Assembly: GCF_035920445.1 (NCBI RefSeq)
Contig: NZ_CP109162.1
Coordinates: forward strand, 1,984,001 to 2,048,000
DNA length: 64,000 nucleotides
Direction of reading: 5' to 3'
From: Nocardia sp. NBC_01730
Lineage (GTDB): Bacteria; Actinomycetota; Actinomycetes; Mycobacteriales; Mycobacteriaceae
Both the position numbers and the translations under genes were made by a program. The notes beneath the pieces are model-generated. The model did no database searches. It was given only the letters and a program-made list of their open reading frames with translations, and was not told the origin of the DNA. This document shows, piece by piece, positions 51,301 to 63,300 of the stretch. The stretch's first letter is position 1. Each line of letters begins with the position of its first letter.

Positions 51301-54300
51301 CTCCGGCCATGATGCGCCGGACGGTCCAGCCGGACACTCCGGACACCCGGACCATGTCCGTAACCTTCGGAGTGCGGGACAGCTCCCGCTGATCCAGCCC
51401 CAGGAACCATTCGGTGATCTCCAGGAACCGGCGGGTCTCCGGTGCCGGGTCGGCACTGTCGGCCAGCAGGCGCAGCTGGGTCAGCGGCGAGGTGTGCTGC
51501 GGCCGCCAGATCGGCTGGTGCAGTTCCGGCAGACCGAGCAGCGCGGCCAACTCGCGGTCCAGCTCGGTGTCCGGGCCGCCCGCAGGCAACAATGCCCGCC
51601 GGCCCAGCCAGGCCATGAGCTCGGGCATCCGGCCGTCCCCGGCCAGCTGCTCGAACTCGGCAGCGCCCAGGTTCTGCAGCTGGTTCTGCAGCACGACCGC
51701 CGCCCACCGGACCTGCTCCTGCACCATTTGATCCGGTGTAGTGCCGAGCAACTCGGCGAATTCCACCTGCAGCGCCCGCAACTGCTCGAAGGTGTGCGGA
51801 CCGCGCGATATCTGCCCAGCCGGTTCGTCGAGGCCCGGCCACTCCTCCCGTGCGCCCAGCGGCAGCTCCGGGCCACCGGTCGGCTCTTGGCCCCCGGCCA
51901 GCGGCAGTTTCGGTGTGATGGCCTCGTCGAACAGCTGCACATGCTGCCTGACCACACCCCGAACGGCTCGGACCGGCCAGCCGGCTACCGCCTCGTCCCC
52001 GACGATCCAGCCGTCCTCGTCGGCTACCGGGTCGGCGGGGTCGAAAATCGCAACCCTGCCGCGGTTGCGGCCGCCCAGCTGCGGGAATACCTCGGCCAGA
52101 CGGGCATTCGCCCGCACCACCACGGCGACGTGGCCGAAGCGGTTGCCGCCTTCGGTGACCAACACGGCCAGGCGCACATCGTTCTTCGGATCGCCGACCA
52201 GCCCGATCAGCTCCGCAGGCCCACCAGGCACCGGCTCCGGGTGCCAGTCGGCCCGCACATCCTTGGCGAAAACCGTGTCCGCCAGGCCTTCCAGCGCAGC
52301 ATCGGCATCCTCCGCGGACCGGGCCTGGATCCCGGCGGCCGGACCGGCCGCAATAGCGACCACATTCTCCACCTGCACCGCGCACAACCGCTCCGGCGTG
52401 CGGTTCGCGGTGTAGTCGTACTCGCTCTGGGCGGTGTCCGACCCGAAACGGTCGGCGATCTCGGCCAGAGTGTCGGCCAATATCCCGGCCGACAGCACGG
52501 TGGGACCGAATTCCCAGGCGACACCGGCGAATACGTCGTCGGTGCGGCGCGTGCCTGCCGGACCGTCCGCGGGCAGGCTTGCCAGCAAGGTCGCCTTCTT
52601 GTGCAGCCAGGCGAAATCCCGTTCCACCCTGCCCAGTTCGGCCACCACCTGGACCAGCTCGCGCAGGCCGTCGTAGCGGGCCTGCGCAGTCACGACGTCC
52701 GCATCCGCCGGATCCCGATGCGCCCGCAGCTCCTCCAGCCGGCGCGAAGCGATGGCCCGAATCTCGCGCAGCTCGCGCAGCCGGTGAGGACCGGTGAGGA
52801 ATTCGGCAGTCACGTCGTGTGCCCGACGCTGCCGCTCCACCTCGGCCCGGAGCTCTGCCCGCAGCACGAAGGCCTGCGGCAGCGCCGCCGCCAGCACATC
52901 CAGCCTTGGCTCCCGGGTGTGATCGCGCAGATGCCGGGCCTCCGCCGCCAGCACAGCGAGTTGCGCGGCCTGTGCGACGATCCCGTCGAGCTCGTAGCGG
53001 CCTGGTTCGGTCCGGGCCGCATCCAGCAGCAGCATCACCCATTCCCGGACCCGGCTCGCGGTCAGCGTGGGCGCCTCGGCGGCCAGCTGCGCCGCAAGCA
53101 CCGGGTCGTTGTTGTCCGTGGCCAGCCGCTGAGCCGCCTCGGTGATCCGCACCACCAGCAGCTGCCGCCGAGCCAGCACGCGGGCTGCTTCCCGGGTCTG
53201 GGCCCGGTCGGCCAACTGGTCCCAGAACGCCGAGTTGCGCCTGCCCTTCGTGTATTCACCGAACTGGCTTCGGACGGCCGCCACCGCCCGCAGCTGCTCC
53301 GCGAGCCGGGCCAGCAGCCGGTGGGTATTCGCATGCTCGGGGAACCCGACCGCCAGCTCCAGCAGGGTCAGGCCGATCTGGTCCGGGGTCACCGCGGGCA
53401 TCCGCTCGGTGGGCGGGAGGATCTCGCGGATCAGCTCACGGATGTCACTCTGGATCCGGGTGAGCTCGGTGCCGATGCGCACGCCAGCGCTGGTGATCTC
53501 CAGATACGGATCCGGGAACCAGGTGAACTCGGTTCCGGCTTCCGCCCGGTCGACCAGGCCGGTCACCGTCAGCAGCGCCATCGCCGCGCGCAGGGTCGGT
53601 GCGGCCGACTCCGGGGCGTGCAGGTGGTTTTCCGGCCGCTGTCCGTACGGGAGCAGTCCGCGGGCGGCACCGGTGTCCGCCGCGACCTGCCGGGCCAACC
53701 GCCGGGCGGCCGCCTGCGCCCGCTCCCCGGGCGCCACCGGCGCACGCCCCGGACCGGGTATCCGGACCGTCGCGATCACCGCATCGGTTTCCTTGCGCGA
53801 CAGCAACTGCCGCGCCTGTCTCACCACCTCCCCGGGATCGGGGATATCCTCGAATTCCAGTCGGTGAACCCGGTTCGCGGACAACGGGTCCGGCACCGAC
53901 CAGACCACGGTCAGCTCCAGCGCGCCGTCCGGCGCGCGGTGGTGGGACAGCACCTCCGCGACCGGCATGCCGGTGGCCTTCTCCCGCCGCCGCACCTGGT
54001 GCAGCTGTGTCATGGTCTCGTCGACCATTTCCAAGTCCGCGAGCCGCTGTCCCTGCTCGTAGTTCAGACCGCGGTCCGTCGCCGCCGCCTGCTCCAGCCG
54101 GGTCCGCACAATGTCGCGGGCCTGCTGTCGGATTTCCCGGGGCAGGCCGACCGCCACCGCCAGCACCTCCGGGTGTTGCCGCACCAGCAGCTGCTGCGCA
54201 TAGGGTGGCACCCCGGGCCAGGCCGCCGCGATCGTCGCGGCCGCCTCGGCCACCGCGAACAGGGACGCATCCGGTGCAGGCACCATGGCGCCGATCTGCG

Positions 54301-57300
54301 GTATCCCCAGCCATGCCACAGCATCCCGGACAATCACCTCAGGGTTGCCCGCGAGCATCGGGGCCGGGTCCACTTGCGCGAGATCGAGGCTTTGCCGCAC
54401 CTCGATGCCCAGTTCACCGATCTCGGCCTGCCGCAGTAGCTCCAACATGTTCGGGCCGTGCCGGATCACGGTCAGTTCGGCCGGCGACAGTGCCACCGCC
54501 CGGTCCGCGAGGAAGTCCTTCAGATCCGCAGCATCCTGCCCGAACCAGAACTCCGCGGCCCGTGGCTGTTCCGGCGTGCCCTGGGCCACCTCGTGCATGG
54601 CGGTTGCCAATCCGGCCACCGCCTGGTCGGTGCCACTGTGGCCGATATGCACCGTCTGCGCCGAGACATCGGCACCGACCTTGATCACCACCACCCGCGG
54701 CCGGCCAAGTTCCAGTCGGAGCACTTGCACCGGCGGGTTGCCGGGCAGATGAGTGGCCCAGCGCTGCAGCATGTGCAGTTGGTCGATCCAGTTCTGAACC
54801 TCGCGCAGCTGCTCGGCGTTCTCCGGGGTGTGCTCGCCGTCCAGCAGCTCATGCTGCAGCTGTTGCAGCCGGATCCGGTTCAGCCCGTCGGCCATCGCCG
54901 ACGGCAGCTCCGCGGCGGTGGGCAACGGCTGCCGCGCAGTCGGATCGGCCAGGTGCGCCAGAATCAGCGCCTTCTGCTCGGCACTGGTGTTCTGCCACTG
55001 CCGGTCCCGCTGTTCCATCCGCACCCGCGGCTCGGCCGGAGGCTCCATTCCGGACAGCAGCGGAGCGGTATCGGCGTCCACCTGCTCGTGGAACTCCGCC
55101 CACGCCAGGGCCGCCGCATCCGGGGCATCCGGCAGTGTCGGGAAGACCGGGTGTGGTTCGGGGAGGGTCGGGACCCGCGGGCCGGTCACCAGCACATCGC
55201 CGAACGGTCGTGGGGCCTCGAGCACGGTGTAGACGTGGCGGCGGCCGGCCTCGTCCAGGAAATCCCGGGTCGGCGGGAAGCTGTTCAGATCCCGGCGCAG
55301 GTGCACCGCGTTCCGGTCGGCATCCCAGAGCAGACCGACTCGGGCCGGGACATGCGCGTGCCAGACCGCACCGGGAATCCGGCTCGGCGGGACACCGTCG
55401 ATATCCAGCTCCATACCGTTGTAGCCGGGGTGGTTCACCGTATCGCCGTGTCCGACAGCGGTATTCGCCATCTCCGAGGGCAGCGGGCCGACCATCAGCA
55501 CCGGATCGGTGGTCCGGATTTCCTGCTGCAGCGGGTCCACCAGCTGGAAGTGGCGGAACCCCGGATCGTCGATCGAGCGCTGTTCCGCTGGCAGCCGCAA
55601 GAAGCGGTTGGCCACATCGAAGGCGTCGTACACCCCGTACACATCGGACAGTCGGGTCTCGGCCAGCGCCATGACATTGTTCACCGTGAGCCCCTGCATC
55701 GCCGGGCCCCAGGTCTCGTCCGCGTACCGGCGTGCCGCCGCGGGGTTGTCGAAAGTCTCTACACCCTTGGCGATCTCGGCCCGGGCCACAGCATGTTTGC
55801 CGGCGTCCGAGAGTGCCTGGAAAGTCGGTTCCGACACCACCCCTGGCCCGCGCCGGGTCAGGATCCGGCTCAACCGGTTGATGGCGAGTTCTCGCCGCAG
55901 CTCCTCCGTCGTCTGCGGCACGCCCGCACCGGCCTCGACACGCGCCCGCAACTCCCGGTCCAGCTTCCGGGCGACACCGTCGATATCGGCATCGTCCACC
56001 AACCCGGCCAACCGAGTCAGCTCGGCCAGCCGGTTCACCGCCGTGGCCAGCTCGGTCAGCGGATTGTCCCGGCCCTGGCCGACCGTCTCCCCGAGCGCCT
56101 GCAGCAGGCTCACCGGATCCGCTTTGGCCGGGCGCGACCCCGCCGCGACCCGCTCCAGACCCAACACCTCGACCAACGTGCGCCGTTCCTGAGCTGCGAA
56201 GGTCCGCTTGCCCATGGCCCGTCCCACCGGATTCACCGTCATCTCGGCCACCGACATCCGGCCGGCCCGAATACCCGCTCCCTTCATGACCTGCTCGCCC
56301 ATCCACCCGAGCAGCTCACCTACCCGCCGCGACCGCGCAGCCATGACAACACCACTGGCTCGGACCGACAGCTCGTGCCCGACCTGCTCCACCACCTCCC
56401 GCAGCACCCCCGGCCACAACAGCACCGCCGGGTCTTCGATCCTGAGCAGCCGGGCCAGCTCCGCCCGGATCTGCGCCACTTCCACATCAACCTGCCGCCA
56501 GTCGACTTCCAGCGCACGGGCCAGGTCATCGCGCTGCGTCCGGGCCCTGCGGGTGGTGGCGTCCTGCTTCGGCCGGGTGTCCTCGCCCGACGGATGCTGT
56601 TCCGGCACACCCTGACTCTCTTGGCCGCTCCCCGGCCCCTTTTGTCCCCCGATGTTGCTCAGGATCTTGCGGTCGCCTGGGACGCGGGCGGTGTCGGGGG
56701 TCAGTTCTACCGTGGGGTTGCCGTCGCCGTCGCGGAAGCTGACGAAGGTTTCCTTGACGCTGTCGCGGACCCGGCCTTCGATCTCGCGGTGGGCGTTGTC
56801 CAGCGCAATAGCGTCGCCGGTGTCCTGTTGGAGCCAGTCGCGCACATACACTTCACCGTCGTCACCGACGTACATCTCGTAGGTGTGCGAGCCGATCTTA
56901 TTCGGGTTCTCCCGATCGAAATGTTCGTATTCGTCAACCACCACGGCGGAGGCACCAGGGCCCATTGCGCACAGGATGTCGGCGATGCGGTCGTGGGCGG
57001 TGCGGCCGTTGATCACCGACGCGGGGAACGACTCCTGGTACCAGCCCGCGTTCTGCATGGTGGCGAATTCGGTATCGGTGCGGCCGTGCACGCCTGCCGC
57101 GGTCAGCGCCGGCCACTGCTTGTTCGGGTAGCGCTCGCGCTGGGAGCGGCCGACGTAGGTGGTGCATTCGGCCGGGCTGCCTTCCAGGAGGCTGCGTAGC
57201 AGCGGTAGTTCGTGGGTGATGGTGTCCGGCAATCGGTGTCGGGTCAGGGCATCCCGATCGACTGCCTCTTCGTTGAACCAGGTCACATTGGCGCGGGTTC

Positions 57301-60300
57301 CGGTCCAGTTCAGCGCGGCGATATCGACGATTTCTTCGGCCGTCGGGTGTGCGACCACGTCGAATTCGGCCGGGGCCAACCCGTTTCGCACGCGGTAGTT
57401 CCGGTGCACGGCCAGCAGGTCGGTGAGGTCGGCGTTCAGGAAGTTCGCGGCCTGCTCGACCAGCGTGGCCGGGCCGACATACATCAGTACGGCTTGGTTT
57501 CCATGCGGGACGAATGCCGTTGCCGCCGTGCGCATGACAATGCCGGACAGGCCCTCGGCAGAGGTCCCCACCCGCAGCTGGACCCGGCGGCTGGTGTCGA
57601 GGTCGCCGAAGGAGACCGCCATCCGCTGCTGTCCCGGTTCAGTATTCAGGCCGAGAGTCAGCACCTGCACCGGCGGGTGTCCGGGCAGACCGGCGGCGAT
57701 CCGCTCGGCTTCTTTCAGCTCCGACACCCGAGCCCGCAGCGTGGCCAACCGGTCTACTCCAGCGGGGTCCAACTCGAGCAGGCCGGAATCCTCGAGCTCC
57801 TCGTAGAAAGCCAGCTCTCTGGCCAGGTACATCCGGTTGGCCCGGTCGCGCCACCGGGCCGGGAGCTCGGCCCGGTCGGCTAGCTCGCTCGGGTAGGCGG
57901 CCACCAGCAGCTTGTGCTGCTCCAGACTGAACTCAGCCCAGCCCTTCTCGCCGCTGTTCAGCCGGCTCCATAGCTGTTCGGCCGCTTCCCGCTGCTGCGC
58001 AGTCAGCTCCGCCGGCTCGGGCAGCACCGGCCGCTCCGCGGGTGTGGGCGCCTGTTGCATCCAGTCTCGCAGCGCGGCCAGCTCGCCCAATTGTTCGGTC
58101 ATGGCCAGCCATCGCCCGAGTTCGGTCGCGGACAGTACCGGGCGTCGGCGCGCCACCTCGACGCCACCCTCAGGATCGGTCTGCAGCCGCTCCTGGTGCG
58201 CTTGCATCATCGGCTCGGCCACTGCGGCATGCACCATAGCGACGCTGTCGGCATCCCCGGTAGTGACGAAGTTGATCCGGGCCCGCGGATAGGCTTTGGC
58301 GACCGTGTCCAGGTCGCCGGCCAGCCGGTGCGGGTCGGTGCCCTGCCAGACCACTCTGGTGAGCCGGCCACGGTCCCCACGCTGCAGCTGCTCCTCGATC
58401 GCCGCACCGGCGAAGTCGTGTGCCTCGAACAGCCCGGCCCGCAACGCTTCCGGAGTGGGCTGTTCGGCGGTGACGAAAACGGTGATCTCGGTCGGGTCCA
58501 CGTTGCCGTCGAGCAGCACGAAGGACCGGCTGTCCGGCGTCAGCTCCAGCGGCAACGCCAGCGGCCGGACAGTCGGCTCGACATTCTGGTAAGCCGCCGC
58601 ATAGCTGCGACGCTCGGCCCGAAGCACCGCATCGAGCGTCGCCCGCAACCGAGGGTCCCGGTTTACTTCGACAAGTGTGTGTAGCCGCCACTTCACCAGC
58701 TCGGACCGTTCCGCCCCCACTACGCTGTCCCCATCCACACCGAGCGCAGCCACCTGCTCCGGCGCCGCCTCGATGAGCAGTTTCTTGTTCTGATCCGACA
58801 GCCCGGCAACCCATCGCGCCGCCTCGTCCGGGTCGTCCTGGAGCATGTTCAGAAAATCGACCAGGTCCGAATGGGCCTGGCTGGGCGACAACTGGCTTGG
58901 CTCCTGTGGGGCCTGGACAACGGAGTCGATCCCCTCGTCCCGCAGCCAGAGCTGCGCCTCGTCCGCGACCCCGATTCCATCGCGCCAACTCACGAATTCG
59001 ATGCGCGGCTTATTCCGTTCCCGGACCTGGTGAATTCTGACCAGCTCCGCGGCCAACGCGACTGAGTCGGACTCGTCCAGATCGGTCCCGGGTGTGCCCC
59101 GCCCCTGTGCCAGGTCGGGGTCGTCGTGGCGGTGCAAAACGATCGCGGCCACGTCACCGAACGCTTCCCGCCCGGCCTCGAGCTGCGCGAGGATCTTCCT
59201 GGGCTGTGCAAACAGCGCAGCGCCGTCGGTGGTGGCCTCGACCACGATGCCGAGCACCACGGGAGCAGTCATCGGGTCGCCGTACTGGAAGACCATCCGG
59301 CCCAGCTGCTCCTGGTGCGCATCCTTGTTGTACTGCAACAACCGCACCGGGCCGAGCGGGTTACGGCCCGTCTGCTCGCTCCTGGTATCGAACTCGGCGA
59401 CGAAGTAGTCGGCGTCCCCGGTCAGAAACTCCAATGCGTCGAGCTCCAGGGCGCGCTGACTCTTACTGTCACCGAACCTGGCCCCCAACTGGTTCTGCTG
59501 CCGGTGCAGCGCATCGCGGTTGTCCCGGTCGCGTTCTTCGGAGTCATCCTCGGGCAGGTCGTCGCGACCGAAGGTGCGCAGCACGTCGGCATTGCCCGCC
59601 AACCCGTCCGGCCGGTCCGCTGGAACGGCCATCCGGTCCCGCTTCACAAACGGCACCTCGGGAATCCCGTTGTCATCCACAACAATGGCCTTCGCCTGCC
59701 GCGGACGGTGCCTGAATTCGAGGTCGTGCAGCCACCGCTGGATCTGCTCGTCATCGTCGAGGATCCGTTCGACGTCGTTCTCGTCGATGTCGTGCAGGAT
59801 CAGTTGGCCGTCTTCACGTTCCACCTCGACCAGGTGCCAGCCGCCGCGCCGCTGCAGCATGATGGCCGCGGCCCCGCCTTCCTCGCCGATGCGTTCGACC
59901 AGCTCGCGCACCGAGGGCACATCCTGCCAGTCACCGTCGGCCACCTCTGCGATCGGTCCTTCCGGCACACCGGCCAGGCCCTCGGCCGCCACCAGGGTCA
60001 ACCGGGGCAGCGATCTGGACGGCAGCTCTTGGCGGCGTTCCACAAAATCCACCAACCGGTTCACCACCAGGGCACACGGCTGCGGGCCCTGCTCTGGAGT
60101 CCGCTGCGGCAGCGCAGTGGTCACCGCCACTGGTTCGAATCGGTCGGCGATCTCGTCCAGTACTGCTGCGATCTGTGTGTCGACTGGGGTTCGGCGCGCG
60201 GCTTCGGTGTCCCGGTCCAGTGCGGCGCGGCTCTGTGCGAGGGGGGCGAGTTGCGCGAACAGATCCGCCAACCGGCGCAATTCCCGGTCGGCGGCCAGGA

Positions 60301-63300
60301 ATTCGTCGATCGCGGCAACCCGGGCGCGCTGCGCCTGGTAGCGCTGCACCAAGCCCAGGACTGAATCCTGATCCTCCAGCTCGGCTACCCGCTCGAGCAT
60401 CTCCTCGGTGGTCAACTCGGCCGACGACACCGGTTCTCCGGTCGCCTCGTCCAATGCGACAAGCAGTTTCCGGTACAGTCCGGCCCGGTCTCGCCGGGCC
60501 CGGCGCAGCGCCCGCGCATCGGTGAGTTCCGGAACCCGGCCACCGCGGAGAGTGCGCTGCGCGGCGGCGCGCGCCTGCTGCACGGCTTCCCACCGGTTCA
60601 CCAGGGCGTCCAGACCGAGGTTCCGCGAAGCCCGCAACCGCAGGTGCGCGATCTCGGTGTCCATGATGGCGATCTCGGCGAATTCGCCTGCGAACATGAA
60701 CAACAGCTCGCGGTATCCCTGGCTCAGCGGAGCATCCAGCAACCTGTTCAGCAGCTCCGGGGTCAGGTCGGCGGCACTCGCCTCGCTCAGCCGCGGATCG
60801 GCGTCGTACGACACATCGCGGTCCGCGGCGACCGCACGGTCCAGGTCGCGGATATCGTCGAGCAGCCGCTGCCGCCGCACCAGCCGACGGATCTCCAACT
60901 CGGCCAGTTCCTGGGCCGCTTCGGTGTCGGACGGCACCTGTCGGGCCGTCGGACGCTCCGCGTCCAAGTACGCCGGGTAGGCGGTGATCGCCGCGCCCAC
61001 CGCCGGCTGCGCGGATTCGTCGTCGGCCGGAGCGTGGTCGGGACCGACCATGGCCGACTCGACGGCATCCCCATCTGCTGCTGGACGCCCACGCAGCGGC
61101 CTGGTGACCGCCGGCTCGGGCACCCACGGCTGTTCCGGCGCCGGACGGGCCGGTCCCGCTTCCATCGCGTTGCCGAGGTTGTCCAGGAACAGAGCGTCGA
61201 CCTGCTGCCCCATCGATTCCCGGGCAGGCACGAAATTAGGTTTGAATATTCCCTGGTCGGGATCACGCTGTTCGATGCGAACTCTGCCATTGTCGGCGAC
61301 CCTGCGGATCAGGAAATAGACACGTCGACCACCGCGGGCGCCCTCCTCGAACACCAAAGCCCCGATGTTCACGCCGCTGCCGGGCCGATCGGCATCCATC
61401 GCCTTGCCCCGGGCGCGCAGCTGCTCGGCCACCGTGTGTGTATCGGCGAATTCCTGCGTTTTCCCGTCGAAAGCCTTCTCGTAAGTGCTGACTCGGATGC
61501 CGGCCAGCCCGATCTTGCTCGGAATTTCGATATCGTGACGCTTATATTCCGTGCAAACATCGCGCAGCACCAACAACCCGCCCGGAATTCCGAGCTCATA
61601 GGCCCACTTCGCCCGGGCCGGGTGGCCCCTGGTGCCGTCGTCCAGAGTGGGCGAGGTTGTTATCGCCCGAGGCATCGAAGCTCCGGCTTTCCGCAGCAGC
61701 CGGTTCAGGAACAGGAATCCCGGCGGCTTCGTATCCGCATACCACTGCGCCCACCGGGCCAAGGTGACTTCCGGGCGTGAACCGTCGTCGACTATGTGCC
61801 AATGAATAAGTCGTGATGGATCGGTCAGCGGCAGCAACACATCGTGCGCTCCGGCTTGCCCACCTTCCGATAATGCTTCGACCGGTCGCAACCCCTTGTC
61901 CGGGTCACCGTCTACATGACCGTATAGCGGGATATTCTTCAGCCACTCTTCGACCACCTGATCCGAATCCGGGAGAACCCCGTTTCTAGCATAGTAACGG
62001 TGCCCGACCTCGAGAACCTCGGGCAAATCGAGGCTGAGACTGTAGAGGAATTCATTGTCCACCGCATGATCGAATTCATGACCGGTGATCTTGTAGAAGG
62101 CCCTGCGTCGCGACCACGCCCAGAAATGGGTTTCCATGGCTTGCAGAGAACTCTGTTCTGCGTCCACAAAATTGGACGCCGAATCCTGATCGAGTCGAAT
62201 CGTCTGATAGAAATCTTTCCGGGTTGTACCGTAACCGCGCATTTTACCCATGGTCCGGCCGGACATCGGCTCGAAGATCACGTATTTCAGGTTGTACCGG
62301 GTGCCATGTTCGGCAATCTTGTCCCGCAACGATTCAACCACCGCTTCGAGGATTTCCAACGAATACGCCACCCATCCTCCCAAGAATCGGATGTGGTGGT
62401 CGTCGTACAGCTTTCGGACGAGTCGCACTTTCTTGTCGAAATCCGACAACTCTGCGGGCGGTGCCGACGCCACTGCGACCAATGCATCCGGTCGCACCGA
62501 CTCCTTGAAGTACGCCCAGATCTCACCCCACTGTTCGACACCCCACCGATCTGCCGTTTCCAGCCGAGCCACGATGTCTTCCGAGATTTCACTCGATGCG
62601 TGCAGATCAGCAGACCAGGCAGGGGCATCCCTATAGCGTCGTGGTCGATATTGATCACATTCGACCGATATGTGCAGCGAACGGGATCCGTCATCGGCGG
62701 TGGATATCCGAATCAGCACCTGCGCAGACATCTTTTCTTCTTCGGCGAGTTTTCGCTCTTCGGGTAGCGATTCCAGCTGCCGCCGATAGGTTTCCATGTA
62801 TTCCAGCACACCGCGGGCGCCGTCACGCACCAGCGCAACTGCCGTATCGATCCGGTCGGGATCATTCCAGCCCAGCTCCCGCAGCTTCTGCTTCAGCACT
62901 ACCGCGGTGGCCTCGGCATAGACCACGTCGCCGCGGAAGAATTTGTATGTGAAGTCGACCGGATCCCGGGAATTTCCACTGGCGTCCATCAGTTTCCGGA
63001 TAGTCTGCACAGCCTCGTCGAGCGGGACAACATGAGCGAACGTCGACTGATAGGAGTCGACAATTTGGTCTCTACGGTGCACGTCCCTGATGGCCGACTC
63101 GACAATCCACACCGACCTAGCCAGATCCTCGAGAAGCTCGGGGTCGGCAACCGGCAGCTCGCGCAATCGTTGCAGTTCGGCAGCGGCCTGTTCCTCCGAC
63201 AGCAGCGCTATCGGATCCGCATCTGCCCGGACCGCGAGCGCACGCAAGTCGTTCACCTGGTGCACCCAGTCCCGAACTTTGAGCACATACTCGTCCCACA

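Noticed and set aside
51282..53042. Minus-strand frame of 586 codons in another phase, and similar ones at 54849-56306, 59931-61127 and 9858-11213
   Set aside because: Out of phase with the supported frame; Gly/Arg/Ala-rich translations typical of a shifted read of GC-rich coding DNA.
48872..54439. Plus-strand open frame of 1,855 codons
   Set aside because: It lies antisense to clear papain-like, HTH and helical modules. Its translation is low-complexity, rich in Arg, Gln, Pro and His with no domain. Long antisense frames are expected opposite a GC-rich ORF with G/C third positions.
38660..57199. Further plus-strand frames (38660-41254, 45014-47869, 54458-57199)
   Set aside because: Antisense shadows of the giant ORF, with repetitive Arg/Gln/His-rich translations.
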